Below are positions 16,769 through 26,242 of a stretch of DNA of 32,295 bases, piece after piece. A program made the position numbers and the translations under genes. The DNA comes from Steroidobacteraceae bacterium. GTDB taxonomy: Bacteria > Pseudomonadota > Gammaproteobacteria > Steroidobacterales > Steroidobacteraceae. A model generated the notes under the pieces. The model was not told the origin of the DNA. It worked only from the letters and a program-made list of their open reading frames with translations, and did not search any database. The first letter of the stretch is position 1, and each line of letters begins with the position of its first letter. The stretch lies in the NCBI GenBank assembly GCA_025458865.1, contig JALORP010000033.1, positions 1 to 32,295 on the forward strand. Reading direction: 5' to 3'.

Positions 16769-17449
16769 ATGAGAGTCTTCCGCGACCGGCGGGAGGCGGG
16801 GCGGGCGCTGGCGGCGGCGCTGGCCGGCGAGTCGGACGCCCAGCCGGTGGTGCTCGGGCTTGCGCGCGGCGGCGTGCCGGTTGCAGCCGAGATCGCCGCG
16901 GCGCTGGGCGCGCCGCTCGACGTGTTCGTCGTGCGCAAGCTCGGCGTGCCGTGGCAGCCGGAACTCGCCATGGGCGCGATCGCCACGGGTGGCGTGCTGG
17001 TCCGCAACGAGGACGTGCTCGCGAGCCTGCCGCGGGCCGAGGCGGCCCTCGAGAGTGTGCGACAGCGGGAATCGGCGGCACTGTCCGCGCGCGAGCGGCT
17101 CTATCGCGGCTCGCGGCAGGCCGTGCCCGTGGCGGGACGCCGCGTGATCGTCGCCGACGACGGCCTGGCCACTGGCTCGTCCATGATCGCGGCGGTGCGC
17201 GCCCTGCGTGCAGCCGGCGCTGCGTCCATCGTCGTCGCGGTGCCGGTGGGCCCGCCCGACACCTGCCGGCGCATCGAGGCGCTCTGCGACCGGCTGGTGT
17301 GCCTGGAGCAGCCCCGCTGGTTCATGGCGGTGGGCCAGTGGTACGAGGATTTCGGGCAGACCGAGGACGAGGAAGTGAGCGGGCTGCTCGAGGCGGCCGC
17401 GCGGGCTCAGCCGGCGCTGCGCGGCTCGACGCCGGGGGCGAAGGGCTGA
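16769..17449 (+). CDS. Predicted phosphoribosyltransferase
   Basis: A 226-residue type I PRTase-like protein. The PRPP-binding loop reads VIVADDGLATGSSM (around 126-139), with the two acidic residues and the TGSS phosphate loop intact. Upstream, VVLGLARGGVPVAAEIA and VRKLGVPWQPELAMGAIATGG match the family of standalone predicted phosphoribosyltransferases often found near stress or hydrolase genes. The purine or other acceptor cannot be assigned. GGAGGTGA lies before the ATG. The last 43 bp overlap the end of the convergent thioesterase gene. It appears to be monocistronic. Confidence 0.82.
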   Translation: MRVFRDRREAGRALAAALAGESDAQPVVLGLARGGVPVAAEIAAALGAPLDVFVVRKLGVPWQPELAMGAIATGGVLVRNEDVLASLPRAEAALESVRQRESAALSARERLYRGSRQAVPVAGRRVIVADDGLATGSSMIAAVRALRAAGAASIVVAVPVGPPDTCRRIEALCDRLVCLEQPRWFMAVGQWYEDFGQTEDEEVSGLLEAAARAQPALRGSTPGAKG

Positions 17450-17901
17450 GTCTCGAGGGCTACGGCCGCCGCTACCTCCGGAAGGGGCCGGTAGCGCGCG
17501 AATGGGGCGGGCATGCGGCGCGGCTTGCCGGTCTGGAGATCGATGCAGACGTAGTGCACCAGCGCGCGCAGCAGGGTGCGCCCGTCGGCGGGCCGGATCA
17601 TCTGGAAGCGGCGCGATACCCGCAGGCGGCCGTCGGCGTGCACGATCCAGGTGCCCACCTCGATGCGGTCGGCCTCGAAGGCGGGGGCGAGGTAGTTCAC
17701 CTGCGTGCGCCAAACCGCCATGCCGCAGCGGTCGCGGATGCAGTCGCCGGCGGGCAGGCCGAGCGCGGACGAATGCGACCACGCGCAGTGGTCGAGCCAG
17801 CGCACGTACACGGCATTGTTCACGTGGCCGTACCCGTCGATGTCGTCGGTCGCCGCCACGACCGGATGCAGGTGCGGCGAGGGCAGGTCCCAGGCGTCCA
17901 A
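17407..17901 (-). CDS. Acyl-CoA thioesterase, 4HBT hot-dog family
   Basis: Predicted thioester hydrolase of 164 residues. It has the 4-hydroxybenzoyl-CoA thioesterase-like signature DIDGYGHVNNAVYVRWLDH (about 20-38), with the aspartate/histidine positions typical of the fold, then the central sheet VNYLAPAFEADRIEVGTWI and RRFQMIRPADGRTLLRALVHYVCID. The start is a TTG at 17901, 4 bp after the stop of the upstream aldehyde dehydrogenase; no strong ribosome site is visible, so coupling is likely. The pairing suggests oxidation of an aldehyde and hydrolysis of an acyl-CoA in one pathway. It overlaps the convergent phosphoribosyltransferase by 43 bp. Confidence 0.82.
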   Translation of the reverse strand: MDAWDLPSPHLHPVVAATDDIDGYGHVNNAVYVRWLDHCAWSHSSALGLPAGDCIRDRCGMAVWRTQVNYLAPAFEADRIEVGTWIVHADGRLRVSRRFQMIRPADGRTLLRALVHYVCIDLQTGKPRRMPAPFARYRPLPEVAAAVALETQPFAPGVEPRSAG

Positions 17902-17905
17902 GGCG

Positions 17906-19339
17906 TCAGCGGTGCAGCAGGCGGGTCACGAGCTGGAAGAGCTTGCCGTATGGAGGCCGCAGCAGCGCCGAGCCGGACAGCCGGCTGTCGTAGTAGATCG
18001 GCTTGGCCTGCGAGAAGGTCCTGAATCCCTCGCTGCCGTGATAGGCGCCGATGCCGCTCGGGCCGACGCCGCCGAAGGGCAGGTCCTCCTGCGCGAAGTG
18101 CAGCAGCGTGTTGTTCACGGTCACGCCTCCGGAGATCGTCTCTCGCAGCACGCGCTTGCGTCCCTCGCCGCCGCCGAAATAGTAGAGCGCGAGCGGGTGG
18201 GAGCGTTCGCGCACGAAGGCGATGGCCTCACCCACTTCGCCATAGGGCACGACCGGCAGGATGGGGCCGAAGATCTCCTCCCGCATGACCCGCATGTCGG
18301 CGCTGACGGCCGTGAGCGCAACCGGCGAGAAACGCCGTCGCGCGGCGTCCGACTCGTCGGGGTGCAGTTTGTGGACTGTTGCGCCCTTGAGCCGGGCTTC
18401 CTCGACGTACCCGGCGAGGCGCCCGAAGTGACGGTCGTTGATGATCGAGGTGTAGTCGAGGTTGTCGACCAGCGCGGGATACAGCCGCAGCGTCGCGTCG
18501 CGGCACGCCGCGATGAACGCATCGACCGACGCGGCCGGCACGAGGGCGTAATCCGGCGCGATGCAGGTCTGTCCGCCGTTGGCCAGCTTGCCGTGCATGA
18601 TCCGGCGCGCGGCCTCCGCGACGTCGAAGTCGCCGCCTACGATGACGGGCGACTTGCCGCCGAGTTCGAGCGTGACCGGCGTCAGGTTCTCGGCCGCGCT
18701 CTTCATCACCTCGCGACCCACCGGCGTGGAGCCGGTGAAGAGCAGGTGGTCGAAGGGCAGCGAAGTGAAGCGCCGCGCCACCTCGACCCCTCCGTTGACG
18801 ACCGTCATCTCGGTCGGTTCGAACGCCTCGGCGATCATCTGCTCGAACAGCGCCCCGATGCGCGGCGTGTACTCGGACATCTTGACCATGACCCGGTTGC
18901 CGGCGGCCAGCGCGGGAATGCTCGGGCCGACGGCGAGGGACAAGGGGTAGTTCCAGGGGACGACGATGCCGATGACGCCGAGCGGCTGGTGCGTGACCAC
19001 GGCGCGCCCAGGCAGGCTCCACCAGGCCACGCCCCGGCGCCGGGGTCGCATCCACTTGCGCAGCTCGCTGCGCGCATGGCGGATGCCCTCGATGCACATG
19101 AATTGCTCGAACAGCAGTGTCTCGTCGTGCGAGCGATGCCCGAAGTCCTCCGCGATGGCGCGGCGAATGTCCGCCTCGTGCCGGCGCAGCGCCTGCTCGA
19201 GCCGGTCGAGGCGGTCGCGCCGGCGCTCGGGCGTGGGATAAGCCTCGCCCGCAAAAGCGCGCCGCTGGGCCTCGAAACGCCGCTCGAGATCCTCGACCCC
19301 GGTTGCGGCGATCAGTGACTGGATACTTTCGGCGGCCAT
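17906..19339 (-). CDS. Aldehyde dehydrogenase, coniferyl-aldehyde-dehydrogenase-like
   Basis: NAD(P)-dependent oxidation of an aldehyde to a carboxylic acid; 477 residues from the ATG at 19339. Visible parts are the Rossmann segment ([27 protein letters not shown]), the general-base glutamate in LELGGKSP, the catalytic cysteine in [11 protein letters not shown], and the late [13 protein letters not shown] and [16 protein letters not shown] segments. The pattern with [14 protein letters not shown] near residue 65 and the Tyr/Phe-rich end ([12 protein letters not shown]) fits the class 3-like/coniferyl aldehyde dehydrogenases, which act on aromatic or long-chain aldehydes. It is the first gene of a pair with the thioesterase. 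The frame is open up to 19525, but that part lacks family similarity. Confidence 0.9.
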   Translation of the reverse strand: MAAESIQSLIAATGVEDLERRFEAQRRAFAGEAYPTPERRRDRLDRLEQALRRHEADIRRAIAEDFGHRSHDETLLFEQFMCIEGIRHARSELRKWMRPRRRGVAWWSLPGRAVVTHQPLGVIGIVVPWNYPLSLAVGPSIPALAAGNRVMVKMSEYTPRIGALFEQMIAEAFEPTEMTVVNGGVEVARRFTSLPFDHLLFTGSTPVGREVMKSAAENLTPVTLELGGKSPVIVGGDFDVAEAARRIMHGKLANGGQTCIAPDYALVPAASVDAFIAACRDATLRLYPALVDNLDYTSIINDRHFGRLAGYVEEARLKGATVHKLHPDESDAARRRFSPVALTAVSADMRVMREEIFGPILPVVPYGEVGEAIAFVRERSHPLALYYFGGGEGRKRVLRETISGGVTVNNTLLHFAQEDLPFGGVGPSGIGAYHGSEGFRTFSQAKPIYYDSRLSGSALLRPPYGKLFQLVTRLLHR

Positions 19340-19649
19340 GGAATCGTCCCGGTCCGCGCTGGCGATGCCAGCGACGTCGAGAGTATGCGTTGCGGATCCC
19401 GCAGGCGCATCCGCGCTGGCTGCAGGCCGGGACCGCCTCGCTCCGGTGGCCCCGCTGGCTATCCAGCCGCAACCCGCGCAGTAACATGCGGTCGCCGCAC
19501 TCGACGGGGCAATAATACCGCGCAAGCCATATCATTGGCGCGATCAAGCGTCGTTCGAAGGCCACGCTTTCCGGGCAGTGCAACGGGCTGTCCCGGCCGG
19601 CAGGCTGGGTTCTGCTGTCGGCCGGCGCGCAGCCGGCGAGGGGGGGTGC
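19340..19649. other. 310-bp divergent intergenic region, aldehyde dehydrogenase / ald
   Basis: No gene is supported here. It should hold promoters for both flanking genes. AT-rich patches occur around 19510-19536 (AATAAT, TATCAT), the likeliest place for -10 boxes, but no good -35 partner was found on either strand. CCGGCCG (19593-19599) and CGGCCGG (19619-19625) can form a 7-bp stem in the ald leader. Confidence 0.5.
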
Positions 19650-20759
19650 ATGAAGATCGGTTGTCCGAAGGAGATCAAGGTCCACGAGTACCGCGTCGGG
19701 CTGGTGCCCGCGGGCGTTCGCGAGCTAGTGGCAGACGGCCACGAGATCTACGTCCAGGCCCAGGCCGGCGCCGGCATCGGCATCGACGACGCCGCGTATG
19801 TCGCGGCCGGCGCGAAGATCCTTCCGGACGCGCGCGCGGTGTTCGACGCCGTGGACATGGTCGTCAAGGTGAAGGAGCCGCAGGCCGGCGAGTGCGCCAT
19901 GCTGCGCGACGGCCAGCTGCTGTTTACCTACCTGCACCTCGCCGCCGATCCGGACCAGGCCGCCGGCCTCGTCAAGTCAGGATGCACCGCCATCGCCTAC
20001 GAGACCGTCGCCGCCACGGACGGCTCACTGCCGCTGCTGACGCCGATGTCGGAAGTGGCGGGCCGCATGTCCATCCAGGTCGGCGCCACGGCGCTGCAGA
20101 AGGCCTACGGCGGGTTCGGCGTGCTGCTCGGCGGCGTGCCGGGCGTCCAGCCGGCGAAGGTCGTGATCCTCGGCGGCGGTGTCTCCGGCACCAACGCTGC
20201 CCAGATGGCGGTCGGCATGGGGGCGCAGGTGACGGTGGTGGACCGTTCGCTCAAGCGCCTGCGCGAGCTCGACGTCCAGTTCGGCAATGCGGTCTACACC
20301 GCGTATTCCACGATGGAGACCATCGAGAAGCTGGTCATCCAGGCCGACCTGGTGATCGGGGCGGTGCTGGTTGCCGGGGCCGCGGCGCCGAAGCTGGTGA
20401 CGCGCGAGATGGTGTCGCGAATGGAGAAGGGCGGTGTGCTGGTGGACATCTCCATCGACCAGGGTGGCTGCTTCGAGACGAGCCGGCCGACCACGCACGC
20501 GGAGCCCACGTACTCCGTGGACGGCGTCATCCACTATTGCGTGACGAACATGCCGGGCGCGGTCCCGCGCACCTCGACCTTCGCGCTGACCAACGCGACG
20601 CTGCCCTACGTCAAGGCGCTCGCGAACCTTGGCTGGCGCGAGGCGCTGAGGCGTGACCCCGGGTTCGCACGCGGCCTCAACGTGCACGCCGGCAAGGTGA
20701 CCCACAAGGCGGTGGCACGTGACCTCGGCTATGAATTCGCAGCCATCGACTTCGAATAG
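19650..20759 (+). CDS. ald: Alanine dehydrogenase
   Basis: Catalyses reversible NAD-dependent deamination of L-alanine to pyruvate and ammonia. It has 369 residues, close to the family's ~370. The N-terminus [26 protein letters not shown] is the family signature; the substrate-binding region includes KVKEPQAGE and [11 protein letters not shown] with the conserved Lys and His; the NAD-binding fold is [49 protein letters not shown] and [16 protein letters not shown] complete the core. The ATG at 19650 has a GAGGGGGG stretch upstream; the frame continues upstream without homology. pdxH follows 7 bp later, which makes sense because PLP enzymes and alanine metabolism are linked. Confidence 0.95.
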   Translation: MKIGCPKEIKVHEYRVGLVPAGVRELVADGHEIYVQAQAGAGIGIDDAAYVAAGAKILPDARAVFDAVDMVVKVKEPQAGECAMLRDGQLLFTYLHLAADPDQAAGLVKSGCTAIAYETVAATDGSLPLLTPMSEVAGRMSIQVGATALQKAYGGFGVLLGGVPGVQPAKVVILGGGVSGTNAAQMAVGMGAQVTVVDRSLKRLRELDVQFGNAVYTAYSTMETIEKLVIQADLVIGAVLVAGAAAPKLVTREMVSRMEKGGVLVDISIDQGGCFETSRPTTHAEPTYSVDGVIHYCVTNMPGAVPRTSTFALTNATLPYVKALANLGWREALRRDPGFARGLNVHAGKVTHKAVARDLGYEFAAIDFE

Positions 20760-20766
20760 GTGACCG

Positions 20767-21360
20767 ATGAGCGTTTCGCCAGGTGACCCGATCGCACGAT
20801 TCGAGGAGTGGCTCGCCGAGGCCACACGGAGTGAGCCTTCGGACCCGACGGCGGCCTCGCTCGCGACCGCGACACCGGACGGCGCCCCCTCGGTGAGGAT
20901 GGTCCTGCTGCGCGGCTACGACGCGCGTGGCTTCGTCTTCTACACGAATCTTCGCAGCCGGAAGGCGGATGAACTCGACGCGAACCCGCGGGCGGCACTG
21001 TGCCTGCACTGGAAGAGCCTCGAGCGCCAGGTCCGCATCGAGGGCACGGTCGAGCGGGTCACGGACGCGGAGGCCGATGCCTACTTCGCCAGCCGCGCGC
21101 GGGATTCGCGCATCGGCGCCTGGGCGTCGAAACAGTCGCAGGTTCTCACCGGTCGGTTCGAGCTGGAACGGCGGGTCGCGCAGGTGCTGATGCGCTACCC
21201 TGTCGGCGACGTGCCGCGGCCACCGTTCTGGTCGGGCTACCGCGTGCTGCCCCAGCGCATCGAGTTCTGGTGGCAGAAGCCGTTCCGCCTCCATGAGCGC
21301 ACGCTCTACCACCGCGACGGCGACGGCGACGGCTGGCGCAGCGAGTTGCTGTTTCCCTGA
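20767..21360 (+). CDS. pdxH: Pyridoxine/pyridoxamine 5'-phosphate oxidase
   Basis: FMN-dependent oxidase making pyridoxal 5'-phosphate, 197 residues, slightly shorter than many homologues. Recognisable segments are [40 protein letters not shown] (FMN and substrate binding), [37 protein letters not shown], and the C-terminal [30 protein letters not shown], which carries PLP-contacting residues. The ATG lies 7 bp after the ald stop, with GGTGA before it, so the two genes are likely one transcript. The end converges with the acyl-CoA dehydrogenase at 21370. Confidence 0.95.
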   Translation: MSVSPGDPIARFEEWLAEATRSEPSDPTAASLATATPDGAPSVRMVLLRGYDARGFVFYTNLRSRKADELDANPRAALCLHWKSLERQVRIEGTVERVTDAEADAYFASRARDSRIGAWASKQSQVLTGRFELERRVAQVLMRYPVGDVPRPPFWSGYRVLPQRIEFWWQKPFRLHERTLYHRDGDGDGWRSELLFP

Positions 21361-21369
21361 GTGACGCCG

Positions 21370-23163
21370 TCAGAAGCCCTCGTCGGGCATGAGCAGCGGG
21401 GTCTCGTCGAGGCTTGCGACCAGCGCGAGCTGCGGACCCACGCGCGGCAGCTCGTGGCGGAAGAAGAACCGGCAGGCTGCCTGCTTGCCCTCGTAGAACG
21501 CCCGGTCCGCGGCGCCCGCCGTGCCGAGCGCACGGGTCGCCACCCGCGCCTGCTCGAGCCAGCGCCAGGCGACGACCACGTGGCCCACGGCCTCGAGGTA
21601 GACGGTCGCGTTGGCCAGGGCGCGCTCCGCCTCGCCCTTCGCCATCGCCCCGAGCACGCGCCGCGTGGCGGCATCGATGCCGCCGAGCGCCTGATCCAGC
21701 TGGTCGGCCTCCTGCGAGAAGCTGCCGTCGCTCCTGGCCGCGGCGATGGTCTCGCGAACGAGCGCGGCCAGCGCCGCGAGGGCGGCGCCCCCGTCCTGTG
21801 GAACCTTGCGTCCCAGCAGGTCCAGTCCGTGGATGCCGTAGGCGCCCTCGTGGATGTGGTTCAGCCGGTTGTCGCGGTAGAGGCGCTCGACCGGGTAGTC
21901 GCGCGTGTAGCCGGCGCCGCCGAGGACCTGGATGGCAAGCTTGTTCGCCTCGAGGCAGAACTCCGACGGCCAGGACTTGGCGATCGGCGTGAGCAGTTCC
22001 ACGAGTCCATGCAGCCGCGCGCCTTCGCCGGCGTCCCGGGCTGTCGCGAGGTCGTCCATGAGGCGTGCGCAGTAGAGTTCCAGTGCCAGGCCACCCTCGA
22101 CCCAGGACTTCTGGGCGAGCAGCATGCGCCGCACGTCCGCATGGCGCAGGATCGGCACCTGCGGCGTGGACGGATCGCGCTGGCCCAGCGGCCGCCCCTG
22201 CAGGCGATCGCGCGCGTAGGCGAGGGCGTTCATGTAGCCGGCGTAGCCGAGCGCGACGCTGCAGACGCCGACGCCGATGCGAGCCTCGTTCATCAGCTGG
22301 AACATGCTGGCGAGGCCGCGGTGCTCCTCGCCGATGCGCTCGCCGAGGCACTCGCCGTTCGGCCCGAACGCGAGTGCCGTGTTGACCGTACCGCGCCAGC
22401 CCATCTTGTGGTTGAGGCCGGTCAGTCGTACGTCGTTGTCGGCGCCGAGGCCGCCGTCCGGCCCGACGCGGTAGCGCGGGACGATGAACAGCGAGATCCC
22501 CTTGACCCCGGGAGGTCCGCCCGGGACCTTGGCGAGCACGAGGTGGATGATGTTGTCGGACAGCTCGTGCTCGCCGCCGCTGATCCACATCTTGTCGCCG
22601 CGGATGGCGTACAGACCGCCTGGCAGCGGCTCGGCGCGGCTACGGATGTCCGCGAGTGAGGACCCGGCGTGCGGTTCCGACAGGCACATGGTGCCGAAGA
22701 AGCGGCCCTCGAGCAGTCCCGGCAGGTAGCGCCTGCGCTGCTCGTCACTGCCAAAGACACGGATCACGTTGGCGACGCCCTGGGTGAGCATCGAATAGCC
22801 GTGAAAGCCGACGTGGGCCGAGGCGAACAGGGCGTTGCAGGCCTGGTTGACCACCTGCGGGACCTGCAGGCCACCGACCTCGGCGTCGAAGGGCGCGGCG
22901 ATGAAGCCGGCCTCGCCGAGTTCACGGAGCGCGACGCGGGCCTCCGGGGCGATGCGGACCCTGCCATCGACGAGTTCGGGCTCGTGGACGTCGGTCAAGG
23001 CTGCGTAGGGCAGGAAGCGCTCTTCGGCGAGGCGGCGCGCGCTGCCGAGCACCTCGTCGAGCGTGGCGCGGTCGTGGGCTGCATAGCGTTCCCGGGCGCA
23101 CAGCGCCTCGGCCTCGACCACCTCGAACACCTGGAACTCGATGTCGCGTCGCGGGATCAGCAT
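21370..23163 (-). CDS. Acyl-CoA dehydrogenase with C-terminal extension (AcdA/DmdC-like)
   Basis: FAD-dependent alpha,beta-dehydrogenation of an acyl-CoA in beta-oxidation. The 597-residue length and the C-terminal all-helical extension (after about residue 460) place it in the large group that includes DmdC and several long-chain enzymes. The FAD/substrate segment is GTMCLSEPHAGSSLADIRSRAEPL, followed by WISGGEHEL; the middle carries LNHKMGWRGTVNTALAF; the catalytic glutamate sits in RLNHIHEGAYGIHGLDLLG. The ATG at 23163 has GAAGGGG upstream. It is divergent from the aldehyde dehydrogenase at 23297 with ~130 bp between. Chain-length preference cannot be assigned. Confidence 0.92.
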   Translation of the reverse strand: MLIPRRDIEFQVFEVVEAEALCARERYAAHDRATLDEVLGSARRLAEERFLPYAALTDVHEPELVDGRVRIAPEARVALRELGEAGFIAAPFDAEVGGLQVPQVVNQACNALFASAHVGFHGYSMLTQGVANVIRVFGSDEQRRRYLPGLLEGRFFGTMCLSEPHAGSSLADIRSRAEPLPGGLYAIRGDKMWISGGEHELSDNIIHLVLAKVPGGPPGVKGISLFIVPRYRVGPDGGLGADNDVRLTGLNHKMGWRGTVNTALAFGPNGECLGERIGEEHRGLASMFQLMNEARIGVGVCSVALGYAGYMNALAYARDRLQGRPLGQRDPSTPQVPILRHADVRRMLLAQKSWVEGGLALELYCARLMDDLATARDAGEGARLHGLVELLTPIAKSWPSEFCLEANKLAIQVLGGAGYTRDYPVERLYRDNRLNHIHEGAYGIHGLDLLGRKVPQDGGAALAALAALVRETIAAARSDGSFSQEADQLDQALGGIDAATRRVLGAMAKGEAERALANATVYLEAVGHVVVAWRWLEQARVATRALGTAGAADRAFYEGKQAACRFFFRHELPRVGPQLALVASLDETPLLMPDEGF

Positions 23164-23296
23164 GCCGGCCCCTTCTTCTCTGTTCTTCGATCAAATGCTA
23201 GCGCGTCGGCCCGGGATACGAATGCGGACGGCGCGGATTGTGCGTTGCCGGTGGCACTGTCATTCTTCTGAGTCCGATCGCAACTGGCATGGGTGC

Positions 23297-24736
23297 ATGA
23301 GATTTCAGGATCGAAGGAGCTTCTACCTCGACGGTCGCTGGATGCCTCCTCAGGTTCCACGCGACCTCGAGGTCGTGAACCCGGCAAGCGAGCAACCCAT
23401 CGGGGTCGTCAGCGTTGGTGACGCACCTGACGTGGATCTTGCCGTAAGGGCTGCCCGGCGGGCATTCCCGTCCTGGTCAGCGGTGCCGTTGAAGGAACGC
23501 CTAGATGTCTTGATACGCCTGCTGGCCGCCTACGAGGCGCGGCAAGCCGAGTTGGCTGCGGTTGTCTCTGCGGAGATGGGTGCTCCTATCACGATGGCGA
23601 AACGGTCGCAGGTCCCGGCTGCCGTGAGTCACATCAAGACGATGATCGACCTGCTGCCGAACTTCGAATTCCGTCGCCGGCAGGGCAGGATTCTACTCCG
23701 CTACGAGCCGATCGGAGTCTGCGGGCTGATAACGCCCTGGAACTGGCCGATGAACCAGATCGCCTGCAAGGTGGTTCCCGCCTTGGCGGCCGGCTGCTCG
23801 ATGATCCTCAAGCCGAGCGAGCTGGCCCCATTGTCTGCGTCCATCTGGACCGAGGTTATGCACGAGGCAGGGGTGCCCGCCGGTGTCTTCAACCTTGTCC
23901 ACGGTGACGGCTCGACTACGGGTGCGGCGCTTGCGGCGCATCCGGGCGTGGATATGGTGTCCTTCACGGGCTCCACTCGCGGCGGTGTGGCGGTGGCCCA
24001 GGCTGCGGCTCCTACGGTCAAGCGCGTTCACCAGGAACTGGGCGGTAAGTCCCCATGCATTCTTCTGGACGATGCGGCTATGGCTCAGGCTGTTCTGGTC
24101 ACCGTAACCGGCGTCATGAGTAACAGCGGTCAATCCTGCACCGCGTCCAGCCGGGTACTCGTTCCGTCGTCGCGCCTGGAGGAAGTGGAGTCGCTGGCCG
24201 CCACCTTCACTGCGGGATTGCGGATCGGGGATCCAGCCGATCCGGCGACCCAGATCGGGCCGGTCGTCTCGTCGGGGCAATTCGATCGCATCCAGAGCTA
24301 CATCGAGTCCGGGATTGCTGCGGGCGCGAAACTCTTGTGCGGCGGACTCGGCCGGCCGGAAGGCTCGAAACACGGCTGGTTCGTTAGGCCGACGGTGTTT
24401 TCCCGTGTTTCCAACGACATGAAGATCGCGCGCGAGGAGATTTTCGGGCCAGTGGTCTGTCTGATGCCCTACCGTGATCTGGAACAGGCCGTGGAGATTG
24501 CCAACGACACCCCTTACGGCCTGGCCGCCTATGTATGGTCCGCTGACCCTGCACGTGCATACGAGGTGGCCTGCCGGGTTCGCGCCGGCGTCGTGCAGAT
24601 CAATGGTGCTACGCTTGATCGGGCGGCCCCCTTTGGGGGCGTAAAGCAGTCGGGTAACGGTAGGGAGTGGGGCCTGTTCGGCCTGCACGAGTATCTCGAA
24701 GTCAAGGCGCTAGCCGGCTGTGAGCTGGCCGATTGA
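23297..24736 (+). CDS. Aldehyde dehydrogenase family protein, atypical composition
   Basis: NAD(P)-dependent aldehyde dehydrogenase, 479 residues. Key parts are FYLDGRWMPP at the start, the Rossmann segment IGVCGLITPWNWPMNQIACKVVPALAAGCSMILKPSE, the glutamate in QELGGKSPCILLDD, the catalytic cysteine in NSGQSCTASSRVLVP, EEIFGPVVCLMPY and APFGGVKQSGNGREWG. ATG 23297 fits the family's start; the ribosome site is weak. It leads a same-strand run of six genes, 12 bp before the SDR. Its GC content (about 55-67% in 60-bp samples counted by eye) and codon choice are visibly lower and more mixed than its neighbours (about 75% in a sampled SDR segment), suggesting later acquisition. Confidence 0.9.
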   Translation: MRFQDRRSFYLDGRWMPPQVPRDLEVVNPASEQPIGVVSVGDAPDVDLAVRAARRAFPSWSAVPLKERLDVLIRLLAAYEARQAELAAVVSAEMGAPITMAKRSQVPAAVSHIKTMIDLLPNFEFRRRQGRILLRYEPIGVCGLITPWNWPMNQIACKVVPALAAGCSMILKPSELAPLSASIWTEVMHEAGVPAGVFNLVHGDGSTTGAALAAHPGVDMVSFTGSTRGGVAVAQAAAPTVKRVHQELGGKSPCILLDDAAMAQAVLVTVTGVMSNSGQSCTASSRVLVPSSRLEEVESLAATFTAGLRIGDPADPATQIGPVVSSGQFDRIQSYIESGIAAGAKLLCGGLGRPEGSKHGWFVRPTVFSRVSNDMKIAREEIFGPVVCLMPYRDLEQAVEIANDTPYGLAAYVWSADPARAYEVACRVRAGVVQINGATLDRAAPFGGVKQSGNGREWGLFGLHEYLEVKALAGCELAD

Positions 24737-24748
24737 GGGGTTCTCGCG

Positions 24749-25513
24749 ATGATAGGAGATCTCTTCGACCTGAGCGGCCGGGTGGCGCTCGTCACCGGCG
24801 CCAGCCGGGGGATCGGCGCCGCGATCGCAGGCACGCTGGCGGCCTCTGGCGCCACGGTGGTGGTGTCGAGCCGAAAGCGCGAGGCCTGCGAGGAAGTGGC
24901 GGCGCGCATCCGCGATGCCGGCGGCCTCGCCGAGGCGCTCGCCTGTCACATCGGCGAACCGGATTCGATCAGCGAGGCCCTTCGGGTCATCGATGAGCGG
25001 CACGGCCGCCTCGACATCCTGGTGAACAACGCCGCCACCAACCCTTACTTCGGCCCTGCGCTCGACATGGACCTCTCGGCCTTCCAGAAAACCGTGGACG
25101 TGAACATCCGCGGCTATTTCTGGACCTCGGTCGAAGCCGGCCGGCGGATGCGGTCCAGGGGGCGGGGCGCGATCGTGAACGTGGCCTCGGTCAACGGCGT
25201 CCGGCCGATGGACGGCCAGCTGGTGTACTCGATGACCAAGGCTGCGATCATCAACATGACCCAGGGGCTCGCCAAGGAATGCGGCCGGCACGGCATCCGC
25301 GTGAACGCGCTCCTGCCGGGAATCACCGAGACGAAATTCGCCACGGCGCTGCATGGCAACCCGAAGGTGCGCGCCATGGTCGAGAGCCTGCTGCCGCTCG
25401 GGCGCATCGCGCAGCCGGAGGAGATGGCAGGGGCGGTGCTCTACCTCGTCTCCGACGCCGCCTCCTACACGACCGGCACGAGCCTCGTGGTGGACGGCGG
25501 GTGGCTCGCGTGA
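24749..25513 (+). CDS. SDR family oxidoreductase
   Basis: Short-chain dehydrogenase/reductase of 254 residues, classical type. The cofactor loop is VTGASRGIG (about 16-24), with SRK after beta-2, which suggests NADP preference. NNAATN follows strand 4; the catalytic serine lies in NVASVNG and the Tyr/Lys pair in YSMTK; the end SYTTGTSLVVDGGWLA is typical. It would oxidise a hydroxyl or reduce a ketone of an acyl-type substrate. It sits 12 bp after the aldehyde dehydrogenase and 25 bp before the histidine phosphatase, consistent with one operon feeding the acyl-CoA dehydrogenase/kinase pair downstream. Confidence 0.92.
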   Translation: MIGDLFDLSGRVALVTGASRGIGAAIAGTLAASGATVVVSSRKREACEEVAARIRDAGGLAEALACHIGEPDSISEALRVIDERHGRLDILVNNAATNPYFGPALDMDLSAFQKTVDVNIRGYFWTSVEAGRRMRSRGRGAIVNVASVNGVRPMDGQLVYSMTKAAIINMTQGLAKECGRHGIRVNALLPGITETKFATALHGNPKVRAMVESLLPLGRIAQPEEMAGAVLYLVSDAASYTTGTSLVVDGGWLA

Positions 25514-25538
25514 CAGCTGCGACCCCGGGGCGCCGGGC

Positions 25539-26228
25539 ATGAGCGTGCTCTACCTCGTGCGCCACGGACAGGCCGCCTTCGGCAGCGATGATTACGATCG
25601 CCTGACGCCCCTCGGGGCGGAACAGTGCGCCTCGCTCGCGAGGCACTGGCGCTCCATCGGCCGCCATCCGGCCTTCGTCTACGCGGGCGCCATGCGCAGG
25701 CACCGCCAGTCGGCCGAAGCCTTCGTGGCCGCGCTGGAGGCGGAGGGCGTGGCGGCGCCCGCGATCGAGACGGTGCCCGGTCTCGAGGAGTACGACCACG
25801 TGGCGCTGCTCGACGGTTTCGCGCGGCTGAACGCTGGCGTGCCGGACTTCGCCGCCTGCTGGCGCGACCGACGGGTCCTGCACCGAACCCTCGAACAGGC
25901 CCTCGCCGCGTGGACGGGCGAGGGTGTCGAGGGCTACGGCGCGTTCGCCGGGTTCCGCACCCGCTGCGCGGCAGCGCTCGCGGGCGTCATGCTGAGCATC
26001 GGCCGGGGCCGCGAGGCCGTCCTGTTCGCCTCGGCGGGCTCGCTGGCGGCAGCCATGCAGCCGCTGCTCGGCATCGGTGACTGGCCCGCGATGCGGCTTA
26101 CCCTGGATTTCTACAACACCGGCGTCTCCAGGGTCCTGTTCACCGAGGCGGGTGCATCCGTCGAGTCGATCAACGGCATCGCGCACCTCGAACGGCCTGG
26201 CACGCTGCACCTCATCACCAAACGCTGA
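25539..26228 (+). CDS. Histidine phosphatase family protein
   Basis: A 229-residue member of the phosphoglycerate-mutase-like superfamily. The phosphoacceptor histidine is in the N-terminal RHG motif (VLYLVRHGQAAF, H9), followed by LTPLGAEQCASLA and GAMRRHRQSAEAF, with a second-site arginine. LEEYDH provides a candidate acid. Its usual second catalytic histidine region is replaced by SAGSLAAAMQPLLG, where the normal family pattern has a His before the glycine; here it reads FASAGS, so this residue may be missing. It starts at ATG 25539, with 25 bp after the SDR. In this operon it might dephosphorylate a metabolite made by the kinase at 27436; this is inference. Confidence 0.85.
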   Translation: MSVLYLVRHGQAAFGSDDYDRLTPLGAEQCASLARHWRSIGRHPAFVYAGAMRRHRQSAEAFVAALEAEGVAAPAIETVPGLEEYDHVALLDGFARLNAGVPDFAACWRDRRVLHRTLEQALAAWTGEGVEGYGAFAGFRTRCAAALAGVMLSIGRGREAVLFASAGSLAAAMQPLLGIGDWPAMRLTLDFYNTGVSRVLFTEAGASVESINGIAHLERPGTLHLITKR

Positions 26229-26242
26229 ACCGGGAGGACCCG

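Noticed and set aside
19385-20656. 423-codon plus-strand frame overlapping ald in another phase
   Set aside because: Low-complexity Arg/Gly/Ala composition; alanine dehydrogenase in the other frame is clear and full length.
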